DNA of 64,000 nt from Ascochyta rabiei (Eukaryota; Ascomycota; Dothideomycetes; Pleosporales; Didymellaceae), in the NCBI RefSeq assembly GCF_004011695.2, contig NC_082406.1:1488001-1552000 (forward strand), read 5' to 3'. Positions 1 through 11,077 of the stretch are shown here, in pieces (the stretch's first letter is position 1; the number at the start of each line of letters is the position of its first letter). A program made the position numbers and the translations under genes. The notes below the pieces were generated by a model. That model saw only the letters and a list, made by a program, of their open reading frames with translations, was not told the origin of the DNA and searched no databases.

Positions 1-144
1 GTTGATTGGCTCGACGCGTCAGCGCGCTGTCACATGGCGGACGAGATCCTGGCCCTTTCCGTTCTTGGGATGGTGTCCCAGCTGCAGAGAAGGCGCGGGC
101 GGCCTCGTACTTGCGTCATCTGCACTTCTGCTGACATTCGAAGA

Positions 145-1368
145 ATGGATAAGTTTGGGCCCTCTGGCGAAAGCTCACGTAGTGGGACACCAGGCGGCGC
201 GCGTTTCGCTTCCCAAGCAGCTACTGCGGAGGATCTGCTCAAGGCGCAAACGGTTGGCCTGGTCAATCTCAACGACTACCGGAAGAGACGCGCGGAGGCC
301 ATAGAGCTCAAGGAGCGAGGCAGTCCTGCCGTTGAACCCAGCACTGACGCACCACAAGAAGGGTACAGTTTACCTTGGCATCACACGCCTGCGTACGAGC
401 TAATTTGAAAAGTACAGAACATCGACGCCAAAGCCGGTATTCACGAAGAAGCGCAAGATAGCCGCAAAGGGCAAGCTGTCATTCGGGGTAGACGAGGATG
501 ATGAGATCGACTCTGCTGTTTCGAAAGCGCCTACACCCCGCGAGAATGCAGCTGCCGACATGTCCGCCGTCAGCTCGGACGCAGAGACTAAGACCGTGAA
601 GAGGAAGAAACTGGGTGCGAACACGAGCGTTGGCACGAAGCCTCGAGTGATGACGAAATCGGCTCTTCAGCGCGAAGCACAGCAGGCAGATGTTGCGCGA
701 CAAGAGTTTTTGAGGATGCGAGACAGCGTGAAAGCGACGGAGGTTGCCATCCCATTTGTTTTCTACGACGGCACCAACATCCCTGGAGGGCTCTGTAGAA
801 TCAAGAAGGGCGACCACATATGGCTGTTTTTGGACAAAGCTCGAAAAGTAGGCGCCGAGTTGGGTGTGGGTGGCGACAACAGTCGGAGGAATTGGGCAAG
901 GGTCAGTGTTGATGATCTTATGCTCGTGCGCGGAGAGGTCATTCTGCCTCATGTGAGTTGCAATTGAATGATTGCATACGAGACATCAGCTGACTTTGTT
1001 CACAGCATTACGAGTTCTACTACTTCTTGTTCAACAACGTCACGGGGTTCAATGGTCCCATCTTCGATTGGTCTGCACAGCCAACCAAAGCCACTCCCTC
1101 CACCAGTCCTGTTGATGAAGACTCCAACGCCGCCGACTACGATCCAATGAACCCGAAGAAGAGCAAGGGCAAAGCATCAAGCTTTGCAGACAAAGAACTT
1201 GAGGGGTACCATGATGATCCATCCGTGACCAAGGTCGTGGACCGACGATGGTATGAGAAGAACAAGCACATCTTCCCCGCAAGTGTTTGGGAGGAGTACA
1301 GTCCTGAGAAGACGTATGCAAAAGCTGAGCGGAAGGACGCCGAGGGCAACCGATTCTTCTTCTCTTGA
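145..1368 (+). CDS. XAP5/FAM50 family nuclear protein
   Basis: Three exons: 145-362, 418-952, 1006-1368 (371 aa); both introns (55 and 53 bp) are GT-AG and join in phase. The C-terminal half carries the XAP5 signature, including IPFVFYDGTNIPGG, HYEFYYFLFN across the second junction and VVDRRWYEKNKHIFPAS near the end. The middle is Lys/Glu-rich and basic, as usual for nuclear XAP5 proteins, which associate with chromatin and the spliceosome; the biochemical role is not settled. The start at 145 gives MDKFGPSGESS and leads into the conserved TAEDLLKAQTVGL block. The frame is open further upstream to an ATG at 34, so the true start could lie there or before the window. Family assignment is firm; start moderately so. 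Confidence 0.92.
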
Positions 1369-2628
1369 GGGTGGCATCTTTCCACTGGGACGCTGTCCGT
1401 CATGACAACGAGTGACGATTGCAGTACGTGCATATGCGGCAGGTAGCGCCCACAAGGTACTGCGCGACAAGCAACACGTACGGTCGGACCTCTGCCAAGT
1501 GGCTACCAAAACGTGGAGATGATTGCCCCGCCTTGCAGCATGTCTTGCATGCTGCATCAAATGACGGACCTGTCAGCTAGAAACATGCCGTGTAGCATCT
1601 TTCATAGCCAATGTTAAACTCAAGCCACCATCTGCGCTACAATGCCTACGTGATACCCAGGGTCCGAAGCGGTGTGACCATGCCTGTGAATGCGAGAACA
1701 AGCACGGGCGGTCATTTGACGAACTCGCTAGGTACTGCCCTCACGGTCTAGAGAAGCGGAAGTGTCGCGTGACATGTGAATCGACCGAACTCTCCGGCAT
1801 ACTTGCAGACCAGCATTACCAATCCGTGTTGGCATATGCTCGGCTACACCGTGCTGTCAACATCGCAGCTCATGTGTGGACGGTCTCGCATGCAGGATTG
1901 TTCTCGCTTCTATCTGGGGGGCCCGGCCCTGCAAGAGCATGTGCCTGTCGCCCTGCACGACATCGAAAGCCGACAGCATGGGTAAATCTGGCATTGCATT
2001 GTGGCTTTTCGCCGCTACCAACCGCGGTTGTCGTGGCGCAAGTCGGTGGATAGGCTTGTCATGGCGACAGGTCTGCCGACACAGTCCGACAGAATCTGCA
2101 AGCTTCCGAAGCTTTGACACGTTGAGCTATGAATGGCAAAGATGGTTATATAACCAGAGTGGCCCTGCTCGACTTGCACGAGACAGAGAACTTCTGTCGT
2201 CATCGGTGCGCGGACTCTACGCAGCTATCAACACCAACACCATCACCATCCTTATCAGAAGCCACGGACTTTGAGCACCGCGACCACACTCCTCAGCGAC
2301 CGACCCGCTTCCGTGTGCTCCCCCTTGCTTCAAGCTGCTGCTGCTGCTTTCACATTTGACAGTCCGTTTAACCATGTTACAGGAACGGTCTGGTCTGCAC
2401 GAGCCCTCTCTCGTCCAATGAGATTGAGCGACTCGTGCACACCCTGATTTACCAGCACTCGACGCGTCAACTGCCTGGGCTTGATCGAGTGAGCGCGACG
2501 TTATCGGACGTTGCTCAATCGCCTACTTCTTGCGCTCGTCTGCGTACGACGACACCGCTAAAGCCGCGGGGGCTTTGCTCAGGTACTCAATACCTTCCTC
2601 CATCAACCATCAACGGCGACCTACCAAC
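1369..2628. other. Intergenic, no gene supported
   Basis: About 1.26 kb between XAP5 and GDE1. Only short overlapping open frames with no recognisable domain. The right half is probably promoter and 5' leader of GDE1: it holds a palindromic TATA-like element near 2144 and a CACGTT core at 2118-2123, which resembles the weak Pho4/NUC-1 site. That link is speculative. Confidence 0.5.
2144..2155 (+). promoter_or_regulatory. Palindromic TATA-like element upstream of GDE1
   Basis: GGTTATATAACC is a perfect 12-bp palindrome with a TATATAA core. It lies 474 bp before the GDE1 start, so if it is the core promoter the leader is long. Position alone supports it. Confidence 0.3.
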
Positions 2629-5600
2629 ATGAAGTTTGGGCACGACTTGCCGCGAAACCAGGTCCCGGAGTGGGCTTCGTCTTACATCAACTACAAAGGC
2701 TTGAAGAAGCTCATTAAATCTGCAGCCGCAGCCTCGAACCATGGCTCCGATCCAGATCTTGCTGGTAGGTGTCCGTCATTCTCTGGGTACTTGAAAGCAT
2801 AGCTGGGCGTCTGATGAGCGGGAGAACTACCTGTTCATTCTCTCGCCGTTCAACCGAGCAGCTGGAGTCCATGCCTGGCCTAGACACAGTGCACTCGATG
2901 GATTCCGCTGACACAGTTTCACAGAATTCTTCTTCTCCCTCGACCGCAATCTCGAAGACGTGGACACTTTCTATAATCGCAAATACGCAGAGTATGCTCG
3001 TCGGCTGAGATTGCTGCAAAGTCGTTATGGCCGCGTGGCACAAATGCCTGATGGCATCGATAAGGATGAGGCGCAGGACCTCATGGACGCACTGCTAGAG
3101 TTGCGCAGCCAACTGCGGAAGCTCCAGTGGTATGGCGAGGTTAATCGCAAGGGCTTTGTCAAAATCACGAAGAAGCTGGACAAGAAGATCCCCACCGTGT
3201 GTACGCAGGAGAGATACCTGGTCTCGCGGGTGAACCCGCGGCCATTTACGCGCAACTTCTCGTTGAATCAGGACGTGAAGACAGTGAATGAGTGGCTTTC
3301 TGGACTAGGCGACATCAAGACCTTCGACGATAGTGGCTCCACCTACTCCGCAGCATCCTTGGGTCGGGTCCCTGGTCGTTCACTGAACCTCCCTTCAGCT
3401 TTATTGGATGCTTTCGAAGACACGATTCGCAGCGACCGTGTTGACGATGTCGACCGGCTTCTCTCAGAGGCAGCGATCAGCAACGAGACGACGAGTGCGG
3501 CTTTTCGGCAAGTCCTCCTCAACTTCCTCCAACGCGCTGTTTCGTACAGAGCCAAGTTGTGCATTCCGAAGCTTCTGCAAAACGTCGCAAGTCTAGATGA
3601 AGAGGACGACATTAACAAGCGCAACGTCATCCATCGTCTCGTAATCAGCATTGGTCGCTCCAAGACTGGCGAGACGCTGGATGGCGAGGCTCGTCTGCCA
3701 CAGAGCTTGCTGGATGCGCGGAATTTCATAGTACCAGCTACAGCTCCAAACAGACAGCCGCGGCCATGCACAACCACTGAGGAGGAGTCTACGAAACTCC
3801 TGAGCCTGAACGACGAATCTGTGCGGCTACTGGTTTATCTGCTCGACCAACTGCAACCACATCAACGCATAGCCCTACAGTCGCGCGATGCCTTTGGGCG
3901 CCTTCCACTCCACTATGCTGCTGGTTACGGCTTCGTCGTGATTTGCCAGGTTGTCATTAAGCATATGCAAGACTGGGGTCAATTTGACGTCAGTCGGGGT
4001 ATCGATGCACAATACTGGCAAGACGACGAAGGCGACGCACCACTCCATCTTAGTGTTAAAGGGGGGCATCCGCTAACCACCAAAGCTCTTCTTGAGGCTG
4101 AGGACTGGTGTGGCCCCAGCGAGGAGAGGTTAACTTCCAGAAAGACCGTCTCTCAGTCAGGAGAAGCACTGGCTCTGGCAACGAAAATGAACTTCGTAAC
4201 CATCGTCAAACTTCTCGTGGATGCAGGAGTGGACGTCAACTATCAGAACAAGCAAGGAGAAACTGCATTGCACATTGCGGCGCAGTATGGCCACGTCGAG
4301 TGTGCTAGAGCCTTACTGGAAGGCTCCAGTGTTAACAAGATTGATGTGGACATTCCTGAAAACACGTTCGCATGGACTCCGTTGTTCAATGCTTGCGTTG
4401 ACAAACATCTTCCTGTTGTCGAGCTCCTTGCCGCTGCTGGTGCAGACCTGCAGCGACACGACAACTCCGGATGGACTGCTAAGGAACAAGCAGCACTCCG
4501 AGGCCACATGGAAATTGCTTACTACCTCGCAAAGCTCTGTCCTACGACAGGGTCATCGCTGCAACCAACAGCAGATACTAGAATTGCTCGGGCTGGATCA
4601 CCTCCTCAATCCTCTCTTGATGAGAAGACATCTAAGAACATGGCTCGTGAAAACAGCCAAATCATGCAGAAGGTGCCAGATCCTGTCAAAAGCTACGGAC
4701 ACCGGTATTTGGCGAATGAGACCATGATTCTGGTCAGCCTGGGCTCGATGGACATGCGGAAGAACGTGCCAGCTATCGCGCTCGACGATATTCCCATAGC
4801 CGATGCACATGCTACTCAACTCGACACCGCCCTGTCCGTTTTCGTTTCGGCTTCTGGTGCCACAGGTGAGACCTATCCAATCGACCTGCCTGTCCAGGAT
4901 ATTGCTACGGAGCCGATCACCTTCATGACCAAAGATGTCAGCAAGGTGCAGCTACTGTTCGACATTTGCCCGACTTATGCAGGGTCGAAAGATAGCATCG
5001 TTGGACGAGGTGTTGCCCTTCTCTCCACCATCAAGACTCACATTGGCTCAAAACGCATCCCACTACAAGGAGACGTGAAAGTTCCGATCGTAGCGGCCTC
5101 AACTCTACAAGTCATCGGTACCGTCAACTTCAACTTTCTGATCATTACACCTTTCCAACATCCGAACATGTCCATTACAGAAGAGCACACGTACTGGAAG
5201 AAGATGGCATCCACCATGGTCATTGGTCACCGCGGACTTGGCAAGAACACTGACAAACAGAGGACATTGCAACTCGGCGAGAACACTATCCAGTCCTTTA
5301 TTTCTGCTGCCAATCTGGGAGCCGAATATGTTGAGTTCGACGTGCAGCTGACTAAGGACCTTGTGCCTGTAATCTACCATGACTTCCTGGTCAGCGAAAC
5401 TGGAATAGATGCTCCGGTGCACACGCTCACCCTGGACCAATTTCTGCACATTGGGGAAGGTCAAAAGCCCAGACCATCACGTGCTGGATCGCCGGAGACT
5501 GTTCTTCCAAGCAATGGGGTCCTCAACGGAGAAGAACAACGCTCAAATCCTAAGAGACTGCGATCGTACTCGGTCGACAATTCAACTCAACGTAACATTC

Positions 5601-6431
5601 ATACTGAGCGTCAAGACGAGCTCAAGGAACGGATGAAGTACACTCGTGACTATATCAAGAAGGGCTACAAAGGCAATAGCCGTGCCATCTCAATTGGATC
5701 AGACTTCACGACGCTCGAGAGGATGTTCAAGAGCAAGGACATTCCAGCAGCGACAGGTTTCAACATCGAGATGAAGTATCCCATGCTCCACGAGTCAGAA
5801 GAGGAAGAGATGGACCAGTACGCCGTTGAGCTGAACTCGTTCATTGACACAGTTCTGCAAGTTGTTTACGACCACTCAAACAAACGCAGAATCGTATTCT
5901 CCTCTTTCAACCCGGACATATGCCTCATGCTGTCCTTCAAGCAGCCATCAATTCCAGTGCTCTTCCTGACCGACGCAGGCACTTCGGACGTCGGCGACAA
6001 GCGTGCTGCTAGTTTGCAAGAAGCTATCCGATTTGCTAGTCGATGGAACTTATTCGGTATCGTGAGCGCAGCGGACCCTCTCGTCATGTGCCCAAGATTC
6101 ATCAGAATGGTAAAAGAGAACGGTCTGGTCTGTATGACGTACGGAGTGCTCAATAACGATCCCAAGAACGTTCGTGTAAGTACCGACCAATTGACTCTGT
6201 CAACAGCAATTACTGACCATCTCGCAGCTGCAAGAGAAAGAAGGGATTGATGCCGTCATCGTTGACAGCGTGCTCAGCATTCGACAAGGCTTGCAGGCAC
6301 CTGACGAAGCAAATCTCAGCGGAACACACGTTACGACGCTTCCGATTAGTTCACCGCCTATTCCAGTCATCAAGGAGGGTAACGAAGGCACACCGGCGGT
6401 GCGACTGAACGGACACTTGCAGATGGCATAA
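2629..6431 (+). CDS. GDE1: SPX-ankyrin-GDPD glycerophosphocholine phosphodiesterase (GDE1-like)
   Basis: Exons 2629-2764, 2925-6175 and 6228-6431 give 1196 aa, close to yeast Gde1 (1223 aa). The SPX domain starts at residue 1 (MKFGHDLPRNQVPEWASSYI) and runs across the first intron, where DPDLA joins EFFFSLDRNLEDVD in phase. Ankyrin repeats occupy roughly residues 365-600. The C-terminal GDPD domain shows GHRG (His about 814), ENT, EFDVQLTKD and a following HD, the metal-binding and catalytic set. It should hydrolyse glycerophosphocholine to choline and glycerol-3-phosphate in the cytoplasm, with SPX sensing inositol pyrophosphates (family knowledge). The first intron (160 bp) is about three times longer than most in the window. 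Nearest downstream gene is a convergent P450. Confidence 0.95.
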
Positions 6432-6765
6432 CTACGATACTATCAGTCGCATTGGAAAAGGCACTGAATTTTGGGTACATGGCATCAACATGGCATCAAA
6501 ATGGCGTTGGAGAGGTTGTCCCTCAACGGACGAAGGGCACGTGGAGGCACATTCAATCACGGTTCGCCGCTCATGGCACGGCTGTGTCATTGCAGTATTA
6601 TGTTTTCGAATCAGATCGAGATGTTTTCATCTGCTCAAATTACGCCTTAGAGATGAACGCGTGAAGGCCACTCATGAACCCGCGCTATACACATTGCGTC
6701 AATCTCCACATCCATCTTGTGTATGCCTTTTGAGAGGTGCGGGAGACAAGTCATGTCTCTGCAAG
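6432..6765. other. Short convergent intergenic region
   Basis: 334 bp between the 3' ends of GDE1 and the P450, presumably both 3' UTRs. No gene or structured element seen. Confidence 0.5.
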
Positions 6766-8521
6766 TCAGGGACGTTCAGCCATCAGCTTTCGGATAGACT
6801 CCGCTCCACTTTCTTCCCATCCATGCTTCTCTACAGTACCCTCGATCAGCCTTTCATGCACCTCGCTCCTCGGTAGGAGCTTAACATCGAATGGTGTGGG
6901 TCTTCCGATGACGCCCTCCTGGAACCCGTGCGTAAGCTTGACCTCCTTTCCCTCTTCATCCAAACCAGGCTGGATCCTAAACACAGCAAGCGCCTGCACT
7001 ATAATCAGAAACAAACTCGCATCCGCAAACAGATGACCTGGACATCTCCTCCTACCAAACCCAAAAGTCACATTCGTAGCATACGGCTCGTTGTAAGGTG
7101 CCTCGAACCTTTCGGGTTTGAACGTCTCTGGATCGTGATACACAGCTTCATCGCGCGTGTACCACCACATTGCCGGTAACAATACCGAGCCCTTTGGGAT
7201 ACGGTATCCCGCGATAGTGTCCTCCTTGGCGGTGGCGTGTGGCAGGCCCATGGGAGCTACTGGATGCCAGCGCTGTGCTTCTTCGACTATCAAGGAAATG
7301 TAGGGGAGCTGTGCCCGGTCGGTAAATGTGGGGAGACGGGTTGGAGTTGGACCGAGTAGAGCATCGAGCTCGGCCTGTGCTTTAGCTTGAACGGTGGGGT
7401 GCATGGCCATGGCGAGGAAAAAGGATTGCATCGTGGATACTGCCTGGGTCAGCACTCATCGTTTTCACAAAAGGTGGGTGTTCCAAACCCGTTGTGTCGG
7501 AACCTGTGTCTAGATTAGCACTGATTGATCTCAGGCAGAGTGGATATTGCATACCTCCGGTGTAGAGCGAGAAAGCCGCCCACTTGATCATGGAGATATC
7601 TGTAGGATCTGAACCACCCTCTTCTTCCTCGCGCTGGGCGAGCGCTTTGGAGACAAACGAGTGGTTGTTGCCCTGCAAAAGTTTGACGTACTCAAAGGGA
7701 ACGTTGAGTACATCGGTCGCTGTCTTATTCCACAACTTCGCAGTCTGTTGCCAACTAGTGCCCGGGAACCAACTTGGTACATGTCTTAGAGCTGGAATGC
7801 TGTCCACTGCCCACTTGCCTGGTACGAAGGCTTGCGAAAATTGGTCCATCACTTCATCGACCAGATCTACGAGAGGATCTGCGCAGTTCTGTTCGGTGGT
7901 GTATCCGTAAGTCGCTTTTAAAATCAACTCTGCTGCCTCTCTGGTCATTATCAGCAGGAAGTTTACATCTAAGCTGAGGGAAGCCATCACCTACGTCTTT
8001 ATATGCTGCTCCAGGCCCCGACCATTATCTTTGCTGGCACGCCAGAGAAAACGTGCTACAACAATTTCTTGCAGAGGCCAGTACTTGGAAACTGCGTTCT
8101 TCGTCCCGATTTGCTGAAAAAAGTGCTTTCGTTGCGCTCTGAAGGAAGCGTTGTTCTGCTGGGCACCCATACCTCCTTCCCAACCACACATATTACCAAA
8201 GGGCATGATAGGTCTTCCAGAATGAATCGCTGCTCGCTTCTCCATGAGTTCGATTGCCATGTCCTTGTCGTGGATGAAGACTAGAGTCTGTCCCAAGACA
8301 GTAAGCGAGCTGATAGGTCCGTACGCATCTTTGAGCTTAAGCCAGTGAAGATACTCCTTCTCACCAGGAGGCGGTAGATCTTTTATATTTCCGATCAAAG
8401 GTAGGCCTCTGGGGCCTGGAGGTAAGGGCAAACTCTTCGCACCGCGTTTCAAAACCAGCTCGTTGATGATGTATAGAGCAACGAGTATTATTGCCCCCGA
8501 AAATAGCGATGTGATGGCCAT
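6766..8521 (-). CDS. Cytochrome P450 monooxygenase (OrdA-like class)
   Basis: Four exons on the minus strand: 8521-7995, 7940-7555, 7503-7489 and 7439-6766, 533 aa. An N-terminal membrane anchor (residues about 5-22) is followed by the proline hinge LPLPPGPRGLPLIGN. The I-helix oxygen motif GGSDTT is encoded across a 15-nt microexon (7489-7503). ExxR is E363-R366, and the haem loop FGFGRRRCPG places the ligand at Cys442. All four junctions keep phase with GT-AG ends. Length and motifs fit the microsomal CYP group that includes O-methylsterigmatocystin oxidoreductase, but the substrate cannot be read from sequence. A TATA element lies about 54 bp upstream of the ATG. No polyketide or peptide synthase is nearby, so it is not obviously part of a biosynthetic cluster. 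Confidence 0.92.
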
Positions 8522-9455
8522 ATTGAGCGACAGGATTCTGACCAGCTAGATTTGGACTATGGCCATCTGCTCAACCTTTATACTTCATTCAGGTACAGTA
8601 CTGACATGTGATGATGGTTGCCCCTGGAAGTCAGCATTACCAGACGGGCTAGTTAAGTTGTAAAAGCGAGGTGTCACAGGCAGGGCGTACAACATGACTT
8701 GGGAGCCATAGAAACGTGGTTGGGAGGCAACAGTCAACCAATCGAATCGATTATCGCCGCTGATCTGTTGACCCGAAATGCTCTGCTCAGCACGCTGACC
8801 GTCCAAGGCTTACGTCAGGCCGAGACCTCCATCGGCATGTAAATATGCGTTTTGCATGGGAGCATATATGCTAGAAAGCACGAATATTAATATGTTGTGC
8901 TCTTTGCTCAAGAGTGTTGCTAGAAGAATAAGGGCAAGCCTAGCGAGCGCCTTCCCTGTTCCGTGTTCAAGGTGCCGCGGGAGTGCCTCTCCAACCTCAT
9001 CTTACACACGTGCATACGTATCGCAACAACAACGACAACGCTTGAATTTACAACTAATTTTCCGGTTGATTGGCAGGTAGATACATGTTATCTTTAGCAT
9101 GGGATTATATACGGAGGATGCGCTGACCGAGCTACAGCAGTAAGGCTAACGAGTGCGGGGTGAGCCATGCTGACGTGATCGACAGGGCTCGAGATGCCAC
9201 AGATAAAGCTAGACAGAGGGCGAAAGATGGCAAACGGACTGCAGAAGAAATAGAAGCGAAGTGGGTGCACTGTAAAAGGAAACCAACGCAAATGTTGACA
9301 TCTCAGGCTTCAGCGGCTAAAGCAAGAGCATGATGATTGTAGAGCTGCCCTTACAGTCGCTAGAGCGTACGTGAAGCCGGACGAGTAGCCATCTCTGAAT
9401 CTTACTCATCAGGCATAGTGTAGAAGAACGCGCATACACAAACTATGCTCAGACG
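8522..9455. other. Divergent intergenic region
   Basis: 934 bp between the P450 and the small unknown gene at 9456. Apart from the P450 TATA box nothing is recognised. Confidence 0.5.
8575..8582 (-). promoter_or_regulatory. TATA box of the P450 gene
   Basis: Minus-strand TATAAAGG, 54-61 bp upstream of the ATG at 8521. Confidence 0.5.
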
Positions 9456-10040
9456 ATGTCACGAAGCTTCACCACGGCTTTCCTAAACGCTTTGCCGAGA
9501 GAGCTTCGCGACCATGTGTACTCGTACCTGTGGGATGACGAAGACATGATACGTCAAACGAAGCGCTCCATCCGAGAGTATGCTTGGAGCTATAGGATGC
9601 CTGAATTCTGCGCTCCACCTTATGTTCAACCGGATCACGTGGGACAAGTTGTTGCAGAGGAGCTTGCCTTAAGCGTCTACAAGAAAGCCTTCAAGACAAG
9701 CCTTCACGTTACAATCAGCGCGGGACATATACACAAGTTCCTAGCAGCGAATCCTCTAAGAAGTAACCTCAAACCTGCGGACTGTATAAAAGCACTGGAC
9801 ATTGAATGGTATCCAAACGAGTATTCCGATGAAGACGTTGCGCGGTCATTTCAGGACTTATCAAACTACAGCTTTCCAACCCCCATCCCAGTTAAACTCA
9901 TACTTGGCAAGGTTCTGGGAGACGCTGGAGGGGTTTTAGAAACTACGACAGTATTGACTCAAGAACTTGGTGTCTTCCGACCTGTATACGAGGCACTAGT
10001 GAGCAGGAGTTGTCCGGTAACAATCGAGAGGTTGGGATAA
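9456..10040 (+). CDS. Hypothetical protein, F-box-like N-terminus
   Basis: Single exon, 194 aa. The start FLNALPRELRDHVYSYLWDDEDM resembles the LP-x-E-[LI]-x-x-x-[VI]-[YF]-x-[YF]-[LI] opening of the small fungal proteins annotated as F-box or 2EXR-like, commonly expanded in Dothideomycetes. The remainder (HVGQVVAEELALSVYKKAF and a predicted alpha/beta tail) has no motif I can name. Codon use looks coding throughout and the frame ends at a single stop. No obvious intron. Function unknown; the F-box suggestion rests on about 20 residues only. Confidence 0.7.
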   Translation: MSRSFTTAFLNALPRELRDHVYSYLWDDEDMIRQTKRSIREYAWSYRMPEFCAPPYVQPDHVGQVVAEELALSVYKKAFKTSLHVTISAGHIHKFLAANPLRSNLKPADCIKALDIEWYPNEYSDEDVARSFQDLSNYSFPTPIPVKLILGKVLGDAGGVLETTTVLTQELGVFRPVYEALVSRSCPVTIERLG

Positions 10041-11077
10041 GGCCGATCATGCTGATCAACTCAGCGCACCTCGGCAGCCTTGACTCATACTCAGGGGCTT
10101 GCTCGTAGCACTCGGCTCCACGCAGACTCAACCAACCTCCAGATAGGCACTGAATGCGTTTGCAGACCGTACTACTAAGTGTGCCTTGGTGAAGCTGATC
10201 CGCAGCGAAGCATGCTCAGGTGCTTCCATGCCGATAACTTTTTTCTTTGTTCAAATGGGATCGCAGCTTGATATCGCTTTCTTTGGACTGTTCATCATGA
10301 CCGTGGTGCTATCCCGTGAACATGTAGCGTCACAAAGTCAGACTTCTGATAAGGAGAAGATCATGCTGACATCAAATGTCACTTCGACCCTGATCCTTTT
10401 TCGATCAAGTTCTCCGAGATAAAAAAATCCAGGCCCGTGCCCGAGACTGTACAATTCTCTTCAGCATCAAAAGCGTAGACACCGCTCTACTTCAAGCATA
10501 TCGAGACCCGACTTTCAACCTGTAAAGATCCTAATATCTCAAGAAAAGGCCAACACTGGACAGTATACCCGGTGGCAGACTCTAATACAACGGTTCAGTA
10601 CACACTTAAAGCATTTCCCAACCCAGAAACAGCTCTCGTCAAGACAGTGGACAGGTTGGGCAGGTGGCTTGGCGCTTCTAGCCAGATGGCAACATACCTC
10701 GGAAGATAGACCTACAGCGGGACTTTCGACTGAGGAAACAGCCATTGGGAAGACTCTTTTCGGTGGGGCGAGAGTATTGCACGGGAGTCTGCATGTATCG
10801 ATCGTAATCCCAGCTTGCCTTGGTACTGATAACGTAGGATAGACACTTGCAGTCCCTTCTAATGGTTGTGTTCCTCCATTAGCACTTGACAGAAAAGTGA
10901 CTGAGACGAATAAGGACCAGAAGTGGTGTGATGATTCGCCTGTATTCTATCTGAACTTTTATTCTAGCTAGCCATGCTTAGTTTGCCCGTACGAGCGGAT
11001 GCGCCAACACAACAACACTATGCTAAACACAGAAGAACCCGACATACTCCGGTGAAGCTTATGCACTTAGATTCGCT
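10041..11077. other. Intergenic, no gene supported
   Basis: About 1.04 kb between the 194-residue protein and the 3' end of the NatA subunit gene. Short open frames on both strands lack coding character. Confidence 0.5.

Noticed and set aside
2765..2924. GDE1 first intron as two introns with a small exon
   Set aside because: The SPX sequence is continuous across one 160-bp removal, so no extra exon is needed.
7440..7455. Alternative acceptor in the first P450 that adds LTQA after SDTT
   Set aside because: In phase, but it inserts four residues into the I-helix; the acceptor at 7440-7441 gives the normal SDTTVSTMQSFF run.
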